A DNA stretch of 64,000 bases from NCBI RefSeq assembly GCF_009795715.1, contig NZ_WTCR01000001.1, positions 62,001-126,000 of the forward strand, written 5' to 3'. Source of the DNA: Labilibaculum euxinicum. Its GTDB lineage: Bacteria; Bacteroidota; Bacteroidia; Bacteroidales; Marinifilaceae. This document shows, piece by piece, positions 9,341 to 17,861 of the stretch. Below the pieces are notes generated by a model. That model was given only the letters and a program-made list of their open reading frames with translations. It did not search any database and had not been told where the DNA came from. Position numbers and translations under genes: made by a program. Each line of letters starts with the position of its first letter. Within the stretch, counting starts at the first letter, position 1.

Positions 9341-12130
9341 CTATTTCTTTAAATCGTAACCATCTGTAATTCCTTTTTCAACAGCCGGAATCCCATCAAC
9401 CATCCATTCTGGAGCTGGTTTTCCTTTTAAGTAGAAATCAAAAAACTGCATGGTTCTGATGGATAAATCCACTCTGTTTGGTCGCTTTTTTAGATTATGA
9501 TCTTCATCGTTATAAGATAACAACCAACAAGGTTTTTGCAAACGGCGCATTGCTACAAACAATTCTATTCCCTGATACCAAGGCACTGCACCATCATGAT
9601 CATTGTGCATCATTAGTAAGGGAGTTTCAATTTTTGGTGCATAAAATATCGGCGAGTTCTCAATGTATTGCAATGTGCTGTTCCAAAGAGTTCCTCCAAT
9701 ACGACTTTGTGTGTGCTCGTACTGAAACATTCTGCTCATACCTGTTCCCCAACGAATTCCACCATAAGCCGATGTCATATTTGATACGGGAGCCCCGGCC
9801 ATTGCACATTTGAATAAATTTGTTCTTGTTACCAAATAAGCAATTTGATATCCGCCCCAGCTTTGCCCTTGTAAGCCAATGTTTTCCTTGTCGATAAAAG
9901 AATAACGATCCATCATGCTCAGAGTTCCCGTTACAACAGCACTATATGCACATTCGCCAGGATAGCCGATTTTATGATAGGTAATATCAGGCATGAAAAT
10001 CAGGTAATCATTACTTACACAATAGCTAGGGTTGATAATTGACCAATTGGGTTGCGGTACATGATGACGATGCAATGCATCGGAACTTCTCTCGTAAAAA
10101 TAAACCAACATTGGATATTTTTTATTTGGATCGAAATTTTCAGGCTTGTACAATAAACCTTGCAATTCTTCGCCATCACCCGAAGTCCATTTCACCAACT
10201 CAACATCTCCCCACAGGTAATTTTTCTGCTGTGGATTCGCATCCGATACTTGTTTTGGGTTTGTAAACCTCATGTTACCAGTCCACAAATTTGGATAATC
10301 TTTAAAAGTAGATCGTTTCCATATCAATTGGTTTGCTTTTTTTGCTTTCAGAGGACTATTGAAACCTGCATCCTCAAAAACCAATTCTTCGGGTTCTTCA
10401 TCTTGCTGTAAGCGGTAAAAACCCGATTTTTTTGTGAACTCATGAAATGCACTCAAAAGAACCGGCTTTTTCAAATCAATAAATAGTTCCTCTTCATTCA
10501 ATTTCACGTAATCAAAGCGAATCTTATTTCTACGACCAAAGCTATTGGTAATATTTTCAGAACTTTTCACTCCTGTCGGATCCAACTTCCAAAAATCATA
10601 TCTATCACTAATAATTACCTCCTCATCTCCTTTTGTCCATCCCACTACTCCATACGGACTGGGATCACTCGGAGTATCATGAGTTTCATCGTAAAAATTA
10701 GCTTTTATCTTCCTTGTTAATGCCACCGTTTTGCGATTCTCAATTTGATACGAATACCAAATACTATCCTGAGTCTCGAACCAGATCAAGAACTTCTGAG
10801 CAGGGGAAATATTCACGCGTGAATTTTTCTTTTCCAGCACCATGTCTTTCTTTCCCGTTTTTGTGTCTATTACATAGTAATCGGAATACCAATCATCCCA
10901 CGAAGTCAATTGCTGGTAAGGCAATGACGAAGATCCGAGTGCTAATTTTGAATTTCCATCATCATACAGTTTCACCTCAGGTAAATTTTCATTTCCCAAT
11001 TGCAAAACTTTATTTTCCAATGGATTATATACAGCTAACCAAGTTCTTTTCTTCTCTTTTTCGGCTTGTACTTTCTGTTGAGGCTGCAACAAAGGATCTT
11101 TCCAGTTCCATACATCAACATGATATTTTTCCTCGTCAAGCAAAGTGTCTTTTGGTTCATTAATCGGTCTGGGAGCTACTCCAAAAAACAATTTCTCTCC
11201 ATTTTTCGAGAAATATATTTCTCCATTCTCACTTACCGTCCAATCTTTCTGAATATCCTTACTTAAGGTATCCACCAAAACCTTTAGCTCATTAAGTTTT
11301 ATATTTTGATAGTATAAAGCAAAAGTTTTATTCTTGAGTGTATCAGCAGAAAAAATAAAAGAAAGCTGATCACCATTAGGTGCTAAAGATGTTTTCTTTG
11401 CAATTCCTTCTTGTTCAAATACAATTTTAACCTGCTCCTTATTAGCAGTAAACCAATTCACCTTCGAGGTTTGAATACTATCCCCTTCAACCTGAACAAA
11501 AGAAACAGCATTTCCATTTTCAGATAAGGCATAATCGGAAACATCTTTGTATCGATACTCTTTTCCCGACAGGAAATTTAAGATTACGAGCTCTCCTTTT
11601 TCAATTTTAGTTTTCGTTTCAGGTTTTTCAATTGAATCGTTAGCCAAAGAATCCTTTTTTTCCTTAGGCATTTTCAATAAAAAGGCCATCCATTCACCCT
11701 TCTCTTCAGGTATTTTGAATGATTCCAATTCCGCAAAATGCAAAATGCTATTCTCCTTCAAATTCCATATCCCCAACGAATCTTTTGGCAAATCCTTCTT
11801 TTCAATCTTCTTCACCTTCGCTTGTCGAATGGTATCAAACTGAGCTTTAATATTGAAACTTAAAATTTCACTTTCCGGCGAAAATATCGCCTGATATCCT
11901 CTGGCTACAGAATCCAACTTCCCCGTACTTACCTGATACAGGTAAAGATATCCATCTCCTTTCTGAGGATTTACTTCATAAGTGATCCATTCTCCGTTAG
12001 CAGATATCTGTTGATTTTTAAGGTTTTTCCAATGATCATAATCGGCATGACTTAATGGAATTTTATTTGTTTGTGCCAATAAGCTGCCAATAAACAGACA
12101 AAACAATATGGCAAGTATTGATTTTTTCAT
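9341..12130 (-). CDS. Secreted S9 family prolyl oligopeptidase-like peptidase
   Basis: A 929-aa protein with a signal peptide (residues 1-19, ending LLAQ). Residues about 30-640 form repeated strand motifs consistent with an N-terminal beta-propeller. The C-terminal 240 residues are the alpha/beta hydrolase domain: nucleophile Ser757 in GQSWGGYQ, Asp in HNDHDGAVPW and His in DEDHNLKKRP complete the triad. Expected role is periplasmic or surface cleavage of peptides; members of this group include dipeptidyl and acylaminoacyl peptidases and the exact specificity cannot be read. The protein is longer than classical prolyl oligopeptidase (about 700 aa), which is common in Bacteroidota S9 proteins. 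The cysQ-like gene lies 34 bp upstream on the same strand and could be cotranscribed. Confidence 0.9.
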   Translation of the reverse strand: MKKSILAILFCLFIGSLLAQTNKIPLSHADYDHWKNLKNQQISANGEWITYEVNPQKGDGYLYLYQVSTGKLDSVARGYQAIFSPESEILSFNIKAQFDTIRQAKVKKIEKKDLPKDSLGIWNLKENSILHFAELESFKIPEEKGEWMAFLLKMPKEKKDSLANDSIEKPETKTKIEKGELVILNFLSGKEYRYKDVSDYALSENGNAVSFVQVEGDSIQTSKVNWFTANKEQVKIVFEQEGIAKKTSLAPNGDQLSFIFSADTLKNKTFALYYQNIKLNELKVLVDTLSKDIQKDWTVSENGEIYFSKNGEKLFFGVAPRPINEPKDTLLDEEKYHVDVWNWKDPLLQPQQKVQAEKEKKRTWLAVYNPLENKVLQLGNENLPEVKLYDDGNSKLALGSSSLPYQQLTSWDDWYSDYYVIDTKTGKKDMVLEKKNSRVNISPAQKFLIWFETQDSIWYSYQIENRKTVALTRKIKANFYDETHDTPSDPSPYGVVGWTKGDEEVIISDRYDFWKLDPTGVKSSENITNSFGRRNKIRFDYVKLNEEELFIDLKKPVLLSAFHEFTKKSGFYRLQQDEEPEELVFEDAGFNSPLKAKKANQLIWKRSTFKDYPNLWTGNMRFTNPKQVSDANPQQKNYLWGDVELVKWTSGDGEELQGLLYKPENFDPNKKYPMLVYFYERSSDALHRHHVPQPNWSIINPSYCVSNDYLIFMPDITYHKIGYPGECAYSAVVTGTLSMMDRYSFIDKENIGLQGQSWGGYQIAYLVTRTNLFKCAMAGAPVSNMTSAYGGIRWGTGMSRMFQYEHTQSRIGGTLWNSTLQYIENSPIFYAPKIETPLLMMHNDHDGAVPWYQGIELFVAMRRLQKPCWLLSYNDEDHNLKKRPNRVDLSIRTMQFFDFYLKGKPAPEWMVDGIPAVEKGITDGYDLKK

Positions 12131-12164
12131 TTCTAAATTCGTTGTGTTTGTATGTATTGTTTGT

Positions 12165-12980
12165 TTAGTATTCTCTTTTACAGATGAACCAAGAATTTAA
12201 AAGGTCTTCCTTGTTGTATGAGATCTCATCATCGGAGTTTAAATGCAAAACCTTTCCTCCTGAAGCCGATACGATTGCATGTCCCGCAGCAATATCCCAT
12301 TCCATTGTAGGAGCATACCGAGGGTAAACATCAGCCTCTCCTTCTGCAATCATACACAGTTTTAAAGAGCTTCCCTTTGATATTAACTCAACATTATCAT
12401 GTTCCTCTTGCAGCTTCGAAATAAAATCTTTCGTTTCCTGATTCATGTGAGAACGAGATCCCACCACCCGAATAGACTTTCGATCCTGAGAAAGAGGCAG
12501 CGCTATGGAGTGCACGACTAATGAATCTAAATCACCAGACCAATCCACAATATCATCCATTCTAAATGCTCCCAATTCCTTATCGGAAAAATACAATTGC
12601 TTATAAACAGGTACATAAATAACACCCGCAATTGATGTTCCATTTTCAATTAAAGCAATGTTCACAGTAAATTCATCGTTCCTTTTTATGAATTCTTTCG
12701 TGCCATCGAGCGGATCAACGATCCAACAATATTCCCAGTTTTTTCTAATTTCGAAACCCAAATGCTCTCCCTCCTCACTTAAAACAGGTAAACCCAGCTC
12801 ATCCAATATCGACACAATAGCCTGATGCGCCCTTTGATCAGCAATTGTTAACGGACTATTGTCCGATTTAATTTGAATCTCAAAATCTTTGGAATTATAA
12901 ACTTCCAATATCTCTTTTCCGGCTTTTAACGATGTAGTTATCGCCGCAAAAAGAAGTTCTTTTCTTTTACTAAAATTCAT
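12165..12980 (-). CDS. cysQ: 3'(2'),5'-bisphosphate nucleotidase, CysQ-like
   Basis: A 271-aa inositol monophosphatase superfamily enzyme of usual length. Metal-binding motifs are present in order: SEEG near residue 70, WIVDPLDGTKEF near 92-103, and EWDIAAGHAI near 227-236. The family dephosphorylates 3'-phosphoadenosine 5'-phosphate to AMP, removing a by-product of sulfate assimilation, with a magnesium requirement. Assignment to CysQ rather than to an inositol phosphatase follows from the FIKRNDEFTVNIAL segment, typical of the CysQ group. It lies between the SLC13-type transporter and the peptidase on the same strand. The transporter upstream could carry sulfate, which would fit, but that link is inference. 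Confidence 0.85.
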   Translation of the reverse strand: MNFSKRKELLFAAITTSLKAGKEILEVYNSKDFEIQIKSDNSPLTIADQRAHQAIVSILDELGLPVLSEEGEHLGFEIRKNWEYCWIVDPLDGTKEFIKRNDEFTVNIALIENGTSIAGVIYVPVYKQLYFSDKELGAFRMDDIVDWSGDLDSLVVHSIALPLSQDRKSIRVVGSRSHMNQETKDFISKLQEEHDNVELISKGSSLKLCMIAEGEADVYPRYAPTMEWDIAAGHAIVSASGGKVLHLNSDDEISYNKEDLLNSWFICKREY

Positions 12981-13024
12981 AGGTTTTTATGCTTAACAAT
13001 CCCTAAGGATTGTGGAATTATCAA

Positions 13025-14806
13025 TTAATAAAAATAGATGTATGACAGTATCAATACAGTAACCAGCATATAAATAATGGTCAGAGGAAATCCTATTTTG
13101 AAGAAATCTTTAAAGGTATATCCTCCTGGTCCGTATACCATTAAGTTGGTTTGATAACCAATTGGAGTCATAAAATTTGCGGCTGCAGCAAATGCTACAA
13201 CCAATACAAAAGGTTCCGGATTTAAATGAAGACTTAAAGCTATTGTAAGCGATATAGGAAATACAATAGCAACAGCAGCCTTATTGGTTATATAGGCAGC
13301 AAGTACCGATGTAATTAAATAAATTCCAAATAAAACTCCGACTCTTCCTAACGGAATAAAGACTGAAATTAACAGGTCCGCAATGATCTCCGCCAATCCG
13401 GATTTTATCATGGCTGTGCCAAATGCCAAGGCAAGAGAAATAATTAAAGCCAGATTAAAATCAACTCTCGATGCAATATCTTTAGGATTAGAAATTTTTA
13501 AAGCCAGAATAACAATAATCATCACAATTAAAGTCATGAACAAAGGCACAATTTTTAGTGCTGACAAGACAACAGCCAACACAGTTCCTCCAAGCAACAA
13601 CCATATTTTATAAGCTTCCTGCTTTCTGAATTCTTTTACTTTCGATATAAAATAGAAATCCTGAACCAAATGAGAACGATCAACAAAATCGTCTCCTCCT
13701 AAAAGCAATAATACATCACCGGCACGAAGTTTTACTTCTCCGATTTTACCACTTACCCGACCTCCATTTCGATGAATACCAATAACTGCAGCATCAAAAT
13801 GACCTCTAAAATTAGCCTCTTTAACTGTTTTGGATATCAAAGTTGAGTTATGAGAAATTACAATTTCAACCACCTCTATATGCTTTTTATGAGTCAGCAT
13901 CCCAACCGTAGGAAGCGTTAATCCTGAATTGGGAAGCACCAAATCGGCAATGGTTTCGGTATCGCCAGCGAACAATAAACGATCGCCTTCTTCCAGTCTG
14001 TATTCATGCGAAACTGCCGCAATTCTTACATCACCCCGGTTGATCTGAAAAAGGTAAAGACCTTTCAAATTTCTTAAATCAGCCTCTTCAATTGATTTTC
14101 CAATTAAACCAGAATTGGATTTGACATGCGCTTCAACAATATACTTTCGTGAATTTTCAGAAAATTCGCCCAACACATCCTCTTTTTCCGGCAACCATTT
14201 CTTACTTACCAATAAAAGGTAAATCGACCCAATAAGCATCATTGGAATTCCGACATATGCAAAACTAAACATATCAAGAGAACCCAATGCAGGTATAATT
14301 TTCTGATCGATAACCATACCATTGACAATCAAGTTTGTGGATGTACCAATTAGAGTTATACATCCTCCTAATATAGCTGCGTATGATAATGGAATTAATA
14401 ATTTCGATGGAGAAATATTATTGCGCTTGCTCCAATTATGCACATATGGCATCATAACGGCAACAAGAGGTGTATTATTTAAAAAAGCTGAAAAAGCTCC
14501 CACCAGAAATATCATTCGTGCCATGAATTGCCGATAAGTAGTGGCTTTTTGAAATACCTTATCAAATAGGGTTTCAACAATACCCAGATCCCTGATAATG
14601 TCTCCAATCAACAAGAGCATTAAAATGACAAAAACCTGATCATTAGCAAATCCACCAAGTATCTCTGAAGGAGTAAGAATCCCAAAAATCCCAAGAACAA
14701 CAACTCCAATCAGGAAAGTAAAAGCAGGCCCAACCCATTCTTTATAGAATGATATTAGAATAAAAACCAACACGATTAATACAACGATCGCATTAAATGA
14801 GAGCAT
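13025..14806 (-). CDS. SLC13/DASS family anion transporter with two TrkA-C domains
   Basis: Start set at 14806, giving 593 aa. A longer frame reaches back to 14923, but those 39 extra residues are unlike a transporter N-terminus, whereas from this Met a membrane segment begins at once. About ten hydrophobic segments are split into two halves (1-215 and 405-593), with two RCK_C/TrkA-C domains between them: one around IEEADLRNLKGLYLFQINR, one around VKEANFRGHFDAAVIG. The motifs NNTPLVAVMMP and TNLIVNGM match sodium-coupled dicarboxylate/sulfate carriers. It is 44 bp upstream of the cysQ-like gene on the same strand, consistent with sulfate uptake, but dicarboxylate is equally possible. Confidence 0.88.
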   Translation of the reverse strand: MLSFNAIVVLIVLVFILISFYKEWVGPAFTFLIGVVVLGIFGILTPSEILGGFANDQVFVILMLLLIGDIIRDLGIVETLFDKVFQKATTYRQFMARMIFLVGAFSAFLNNTPLVAVMMPYVHNWSKRNNISPSKLLIPLSYAAILGGCITLIGTSTNLIVNGMVIDQKIIPALGSLDMFSFAYVGIPMMLIGSIYLLLVSKKWLPEKEDVLGEFSENSRKYIVEAHVKSNSGLIGKSIEEADLRNLKGLYLFQINRGDVRIAAVSHEYRLEEGDRLLFAGDTETIADLVLPNSGLTLPTVGMLTHKKHIEVVEIVISHNSTLISKTVKEANFRGHFDAAVIGIHRNGGRVSGKIGEVKLRAGDVLLLLGGDDFVDRSHLVQDFYFISKVKEFRKQEAYKIWLLLGGTVLAVVLSALKIVPLFMTLIVMIIVILALKISNPKDIASRVDFNLALIISLALAFGTAMIKSGLAEIIADLLISVFIPLGRVGVLFGIYLITSVLAAYITNKAAVAIVFPISLTIALSLHLNPEPFVLVVAFAAAANFMTPIGYQTNLMVYGPGGYTFKDFFKIGFPLTIIYMLVTVLILSYIYFY

Positions 14807-14992
14807 AAATAAGGTTTTTGGATTGAGTTTAAGGTACGAAGATACAAAAATACTGTAAGCTGAAAGCTCATTTTTCAATCCTTTGCACACCTGAATTATT
14901 AAACTGTTCAATTTTTTGTTCATAAACCTTCAAGCCACCCGACTAAAAGTTATCAAAACCATTAAATTTGTAAGGCTTAAAACAAATCAAAT

Positions 14993-15562
14993 ATGGATAA
15001 TTACCAAACAGGCACCTTTGAGAAACAATTTCACAACAACACAATCACAATTCATTACAAGCAACTTGACCTCAAAACAAGCGAAATTCTTTCCTATCTA
15101 AATCCGAAAGAATTTAATATTTATTGCAAAAACGGCTGTCCAAATCATTCTCAAAAATGGACTTGCCCACCAAACTGTCCAACTTTTGAAAATTATTCCA
15201 AAGATTATTCTATTGTATCTCTTTACTTATTTTACACCTCGCCTCATCAATTTGAAAAAAATGATGACAAAGCCCTGTACTCTTACAATTTCATTAAAGA
15301 AGAACTGCAAACCTATCTTCGAAAAATTGAGCCGGCGAATGGAAAAATGATTGCTGCAAATAGTTGTGAGCTTTGCTCTACCTGCGGGCTTGCTTTGGGA
15401 AAGGAATGTCATATCCCGGAAAAAATGCGTTACAATTTGGTTGCCTTTGGTTTTAACGTAAGCAAAATAATGACCGATCTGTTTCAACACGAACTGCAAT
15501 GGGCTTCGAAAGATCAAATACCTGATTTTGTAAGCAGTGTTGGAGCTATATTAAAAAAATAA
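14993..15562 (+). CDS. DUF2284-type cysteine-rich predicted metal-binding protein
   Basis: A 189-aa protein with two cysteine clusters: CKNGCPNH then WTCPPNCPTF (about residues 42-62), and SCELCSTCGLALGKECHIPE (about 124-143). This spacing is that of DUF2284, a family predicted to bind metal, probably an iron-sulfur cluster, mostly in anaerobes. There is no signal peptide, so it is cytosolic. Function in the family is not established to my knowledge. It is monocistronic, divergent from the SLC13 gene and closed by its own terminator. The downstream side carries the first MITE-like copy. Confidence 0.75.
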   Translation: MDNYQTGTFEKQFHNNTITIHYKQLDLKTSEILSYLNPKEFNIYCKNGCPNHSQKWTCPPNCPTFENYSKDYSIVSLYLFYTSPHQFEKNDDKALYSYNFIKEELQTYLRKIEPANGKMIAANSCELCSTCGLALGKECHIPEKMRYNLVAFGFNVSKIMTDLFQHELQWASKDQIPDFVSSVGAILKK

Positions 15563-15591
15563 CTCCGGCAAATTAGTTGGCCGGAGTTTAT
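15561..15591 (+). terminator. Terminator of the DUF2284 gene
   Basis: Arms AACTCCGGC (15561-15569) and GCCGGAGTT (15580-15588), 9 bp perfect, followed by a T-rich stretch. It starts at the stop codon of the gene. Confidence 0.85.
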
Positions 15592-15619
15592 TTGTATGAT
15601 TTTATTTCTTAGACAATTA

Positions 15620-15780
15620 TACCAAATTAACATCAAAACATGCCTTATAAAATGTTTCTTTTCAGCTATATTTTCGTTAAAAAAGATGCATCGTAACTTG
15701 GCTGTGCTTTACTTTTTTGCCTCGATACAGCTAAAAATTAATTCATTTTAATTAAAGTCTATTTTGAAATTAAATTGGCA
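15620..15780 (+). mobile_element. MITE-like element, copy A (161 bp)
   Basis: The left end TACCAAATTAAC and the reverse complement of the right end (TGCCAATTTAAT) are imperfect inverted repeats of about 20 bp. The element is flanked on both sides by TTA (15617-15619 and 15781-15783), a likely 3-bp target duplication. It has no coding capacity. Copy B at 17580-17740 has the same orientation and length and differs at about six positions. The right-hand TTA is also the stop codon (TAA on the minus strand) of the HD-domain gene. Confidence 0.8.
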
Positions 15781-16338
15781 TTACACTTTTAATCTTTCTT
15801 TAAAAGGCAAAAAAGTCATGAAGTCGGCATGGTGAACAATGTAAGCTTCGGTGCTTCTTTTCACCATATTTCCTTCTCCTGCATGGGTTGCAATAATGTG
15901 GCAAACCTCGGGTGGAATACCACACTCCTCAGCCAATGAAACCCCTGAAAACGGATGACGGATGTATTTTCCATATGTGCCCTGAACTGCATTACCTTCC
16001 TCATCCAAAACATATTCCAACAACTTACCTACGTCGCAAAGTATGGCTCCGGAAAGTAAAACATCCATATCCACAGGCAACTCGTCTTTAAAAAAGGAAT
16101 TCATTTTTTCGCCGCTTTCTTTTGCTATATGAACTACGCATTGCTTGTGATCCATAAAACTCACTTTAAGATCAGGTCCACATAAAAGCGTGAAAGGAAT
16201 TCGTTCCAGATCTTCAGCGGACAGTACACTTCTTTCCAAAGCAATCTCCCATACTTTAGTCGTTTTTTCTCTTAGCACCTCATCTTCAATCCAATTGAGT
16301 TCGGGCCACAATTCCTTAACTATTTTTCTCATATTCAT
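15781..16338 (-). CDS. HD-domain phosphohydrolase-like protein
   Basis: A 185-aa cytosolic protein. Around residues 80-160 is an HD-type fold: HKQCVVHIAK, then LLSGAILCDVGKLLEY, where the usual HD doublet reads CD, then RHPFSG, IIATHAGEGN and IVHHADFMTF. Histidines and aspartates for one metal site are present, but the canonical HD pair is altered, so activity is uncertain. The start overlaps the end of the upstream dehydrogenase gene by 23 bp (17 bp if Met3 is used), implying translational coupling. The stop codon coincides with the target duplication of a MITE-like element, so the original C-terminus may have been slightly different. The substrate is unknown. Confidence 0.75.
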   Translation of the reverse strand: MNMRKIVKELWPELNWIEDEVLREKTTKVWEIALERSVLSAEDLERIPFTLLCGPDLKVSFMDHKQCVVHIAKESGEKMNSFFKDELPVDMDVLLSGAILCDVGKLLEYVLDEEGNAVQGTYGKYIRHPFSGVSLAEECGIPPEVCHIIATHAGEGNMVKRSTEAYIVHHADFMTFLPFKERLKV

Positions 16339-17557
16339 AATCAGGATTGTTGGAATATTTCGTTTTTAACTTTTCGATAATTACATCTGCCATTTGATGA
16401 GTGGATGCAGCACCATTAGCAAGCACATCTGCACTGCCTGTCATCTTCATCATATCATAGGTTTGTACCTTTCCTTCTTCAATTACTTCAGCAACCGCTT
16501 TTCTAATTCTTGCAGCTGTTTCCTTTTCTTCCAGGTACTCCAACATCATACAAGCTGATTCTACCATCGCAATAGGATTTACTATGGAAACCGAGTAACC
16601 GGCATATTTGGGAGCAGAACCATGAGTTGGCTCGAATACAGCAATTCCTTCATCAGACATTTGTGCACTGCACGCAAATCCCAAACCTCCAATAAGTCCT
16701 GCAAATCCATCAGACACAATATCTCCAAACATATTCCCCGCGACAATCACTCCGTAATTTTCAGGATTTTTGGTCAACCACATCATTTGAGCATCAATGT
16801 TTGTGTTCCAAAGTTCAATTTCAGGGAATTTTTTCTTCTGAATTTCCTGTGCCAGCTTAAACATCATTCCTGAAGTCTCGCGAATAACATTTGGCTTTTC
16901 GCAAAGCGTAACCGATTTATATCCATTCTTTTTGGCGTACTCGAAAGCTGCCATTAAAATTCTGGTGGTACCGGTTCTCGTGAAAATTCTTGTGGAAATG
17001 GATAAATCTTCCCTTGGCACACTGCCAAAATTCTTCACAAATTTAGGATGTGAAGTTAGTGCTGCATAAACAATATTATCGGGATTTGACCATTCTACCC
17101 CGCCGTACAAACCCTCTGTGTTCTGTCTGAAAATTACGACATCAACTATTGGTTCTTCAATGGCCCCTCCTTTGCCTCTGCGGATAAAATTTAACGGATT
17201 TCCTTTATAGGTTTTGCAGGGACGAATGCAGATATCGAGGTTGAAGTACTGACGCAAACCTACAATTGGACTTGAGTACACCAATCCTTTATTTTGCAAA
17301 GCCGGAGCCAATTCATTCGCTGCATCATCCTTTGGTTTGGACGTTATGGCACCAAACAATCCTATTTTATGCTTTTTGAGCAGTTCAACCGTCCGCTTAG
17401 GAAGAGGATTCCCTTCCTTACACCAAAATTCCCAGCCGATATCACCTTCTACGTAGTCTGCTTCAAATCCCGCAGAATTTAAGATCCTAATGGTTTCGTT
17501 AAGTACAACTTTGCCTATTCCATCACCGGGCATAGCAACAATAGTTCTCCTGGTCAT
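16316..17557 (-). CDS. Isocitrate/isopropylmalate dehydrogenase family enzyme
   Basis: Start set at 17557 (413 aa). A longer frame to 17659 exists, but its 34 extra codons lie mostly in the MITE-like copy B, while MTRRTIVAMPGDGIG is a normal N-terminus for the family. Signatures: GDGIG near residue 9, RQNTEGLYGGVEW (substrate and cofactor contacts), the TRTGTTRI arginine segment, GNMFGDIVSDGFAGLIGGLGFA (metal-binding aspartates), and FEPTHGSAPKYAG. The size and PTHGSAPKYAG pattern suit an isocitrate dehydrogenase (oxidative decarboxylation to 2-oxoglutarate); no leucine genes are nearby, which argues against 3-isopropylmalate dehydrogenase. Cofactor choice is not clear. It is cotranscribed with the HD gene and has a MITE-like copy 22 bp upstream of its start codon. 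Confidence 0.88.
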   Translation of the reverse strand: MTRRTIVAMPGDGIGKVVLNETIRILNSAGFEADYVEGDIGWEFWCKEGNPLPKRTVELLKKHKIGLFGAITSKPKDDAANELAPALQNKGLVYSSPIVGLRQYFNLDICIRPCKTYKGNPLNFIRRGKGGAIEEPIVDVVIFRQNTEGLYGGVEWSNPDNIVYAALTSHPKFVKNFGSVPREDLSISTRIFTRTGTTRILMAAFEYAKKNGYKSVTLCEKPNVIRETSGMMFKLAQEIQKKKFPEIELWNTNIDAQMMWLTKNPENYGVIVAGNMFGDIVSDGFAGLIGGLGFACSAQMSDEGIAVFEPTHGSAPKYAGYSVSIVNPIAMVESACMMLEYLEEKETAARIRKAVAEVIEEGKVQTYDMMKMTGSADVLANGAASTHQMADVIIEKLKTKYSNNPDYEYEKNS

Positions 17558-17579
17558 AAGTTTCTGTTTTGTAAGTTTA

Positions 17580-17740
17580 TACCAAATTAACATCAAAACA
17601 TGCCTTATAAAATGTTTCTTTTCAGCTATATCTTCGTTAAAAAAGATGCATCGTAACATGGCTGTGCTTTACTTTTTTTCCTAGATACAGCTAAAAATTA
17701 ATTCATTTTAATTAAAGTCTGTTTTGAAATTAAATTGGTA
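17580..17740 (+). mobile_element. MITE-like element, copy B (161 bp)
   Basis: Ends TACCAAATTAACATC and, read on the other strand, TACCAATTTAATTTC match at about 17 of 20 positions. TTA flanks both sides (17577-17579 and 17741-17743). About 155 of 161 bases match copy A, in the same orientation. It lies in the 5-prime leader or promoter of the dehydrogenase/HD operon. Confidence 0.82.
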
Positions 17741-17745
17741 TTAGT

Positions 17746-17757
17746 GTGATATATCAC
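17746..17757. promoter_or_regulatory. 12-bp palindrome upstream of the dehydrogenase operon
   Basis: GTGATATATCAC is a perfect palindrome directly outside MITE copy B, within the stretch that must hold the original operon promoter (17744-17815). It could be an operator. A further TACCAAATTA, resembling a MITE end, lies at 17766-17775. Confidence 0.35.
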
Positions 17758-17814
17758 CTTAAATATACCAAATTACAAACATTATCTTATGAGGAAAATC
17801 AGTGTTTATTTCAA

Positions 17815-17843
17815 CAAAAAAAGCCCCTAAAGGAGCTTTATAT
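17815..17843 (-). terminator. Terminator of the MORN-like lipoprotein gene
   Basis: On the minus strand AAAGCTCC (17839-17832) pairs with GGGGCTTT with one mismatch and a short loop, then a run of seven Ts follows. It lies 18 bp after the lipoprotein stop. Confidence 0.75.
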
Positions 17844-17861
17844 CAATAACAAAATTAATCT

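Noticed and set aside
10714-11163. 149-aa frame on the plus strand inside the S9 peptidase gene
   Set aside because: Antisense shadow of a clear peptidase gene; no ribosome site, no recognisable domain.
11547-11843. 98-aa plus-strand frame inside the S9 peptidase gene
   Set aside because: Shadow frame of the propeller part of the peptidase; composition is the reverse complement of Lys/Glu-rich coding sequence.
12998-13012. Small hairpin CAATCC/GGATTG between the transporter and cysQ genes
   Set aside because: Only a 6-bp stem with no T run on the minus strand; not convincing as a terminator.
17558-17659. Longer N-terminus of the dehydrogenase (34 extra codons)
   Set aside because: Those codons are mostly translated from MITE copy B, while the family N-terminus starts at the Met at 17557.
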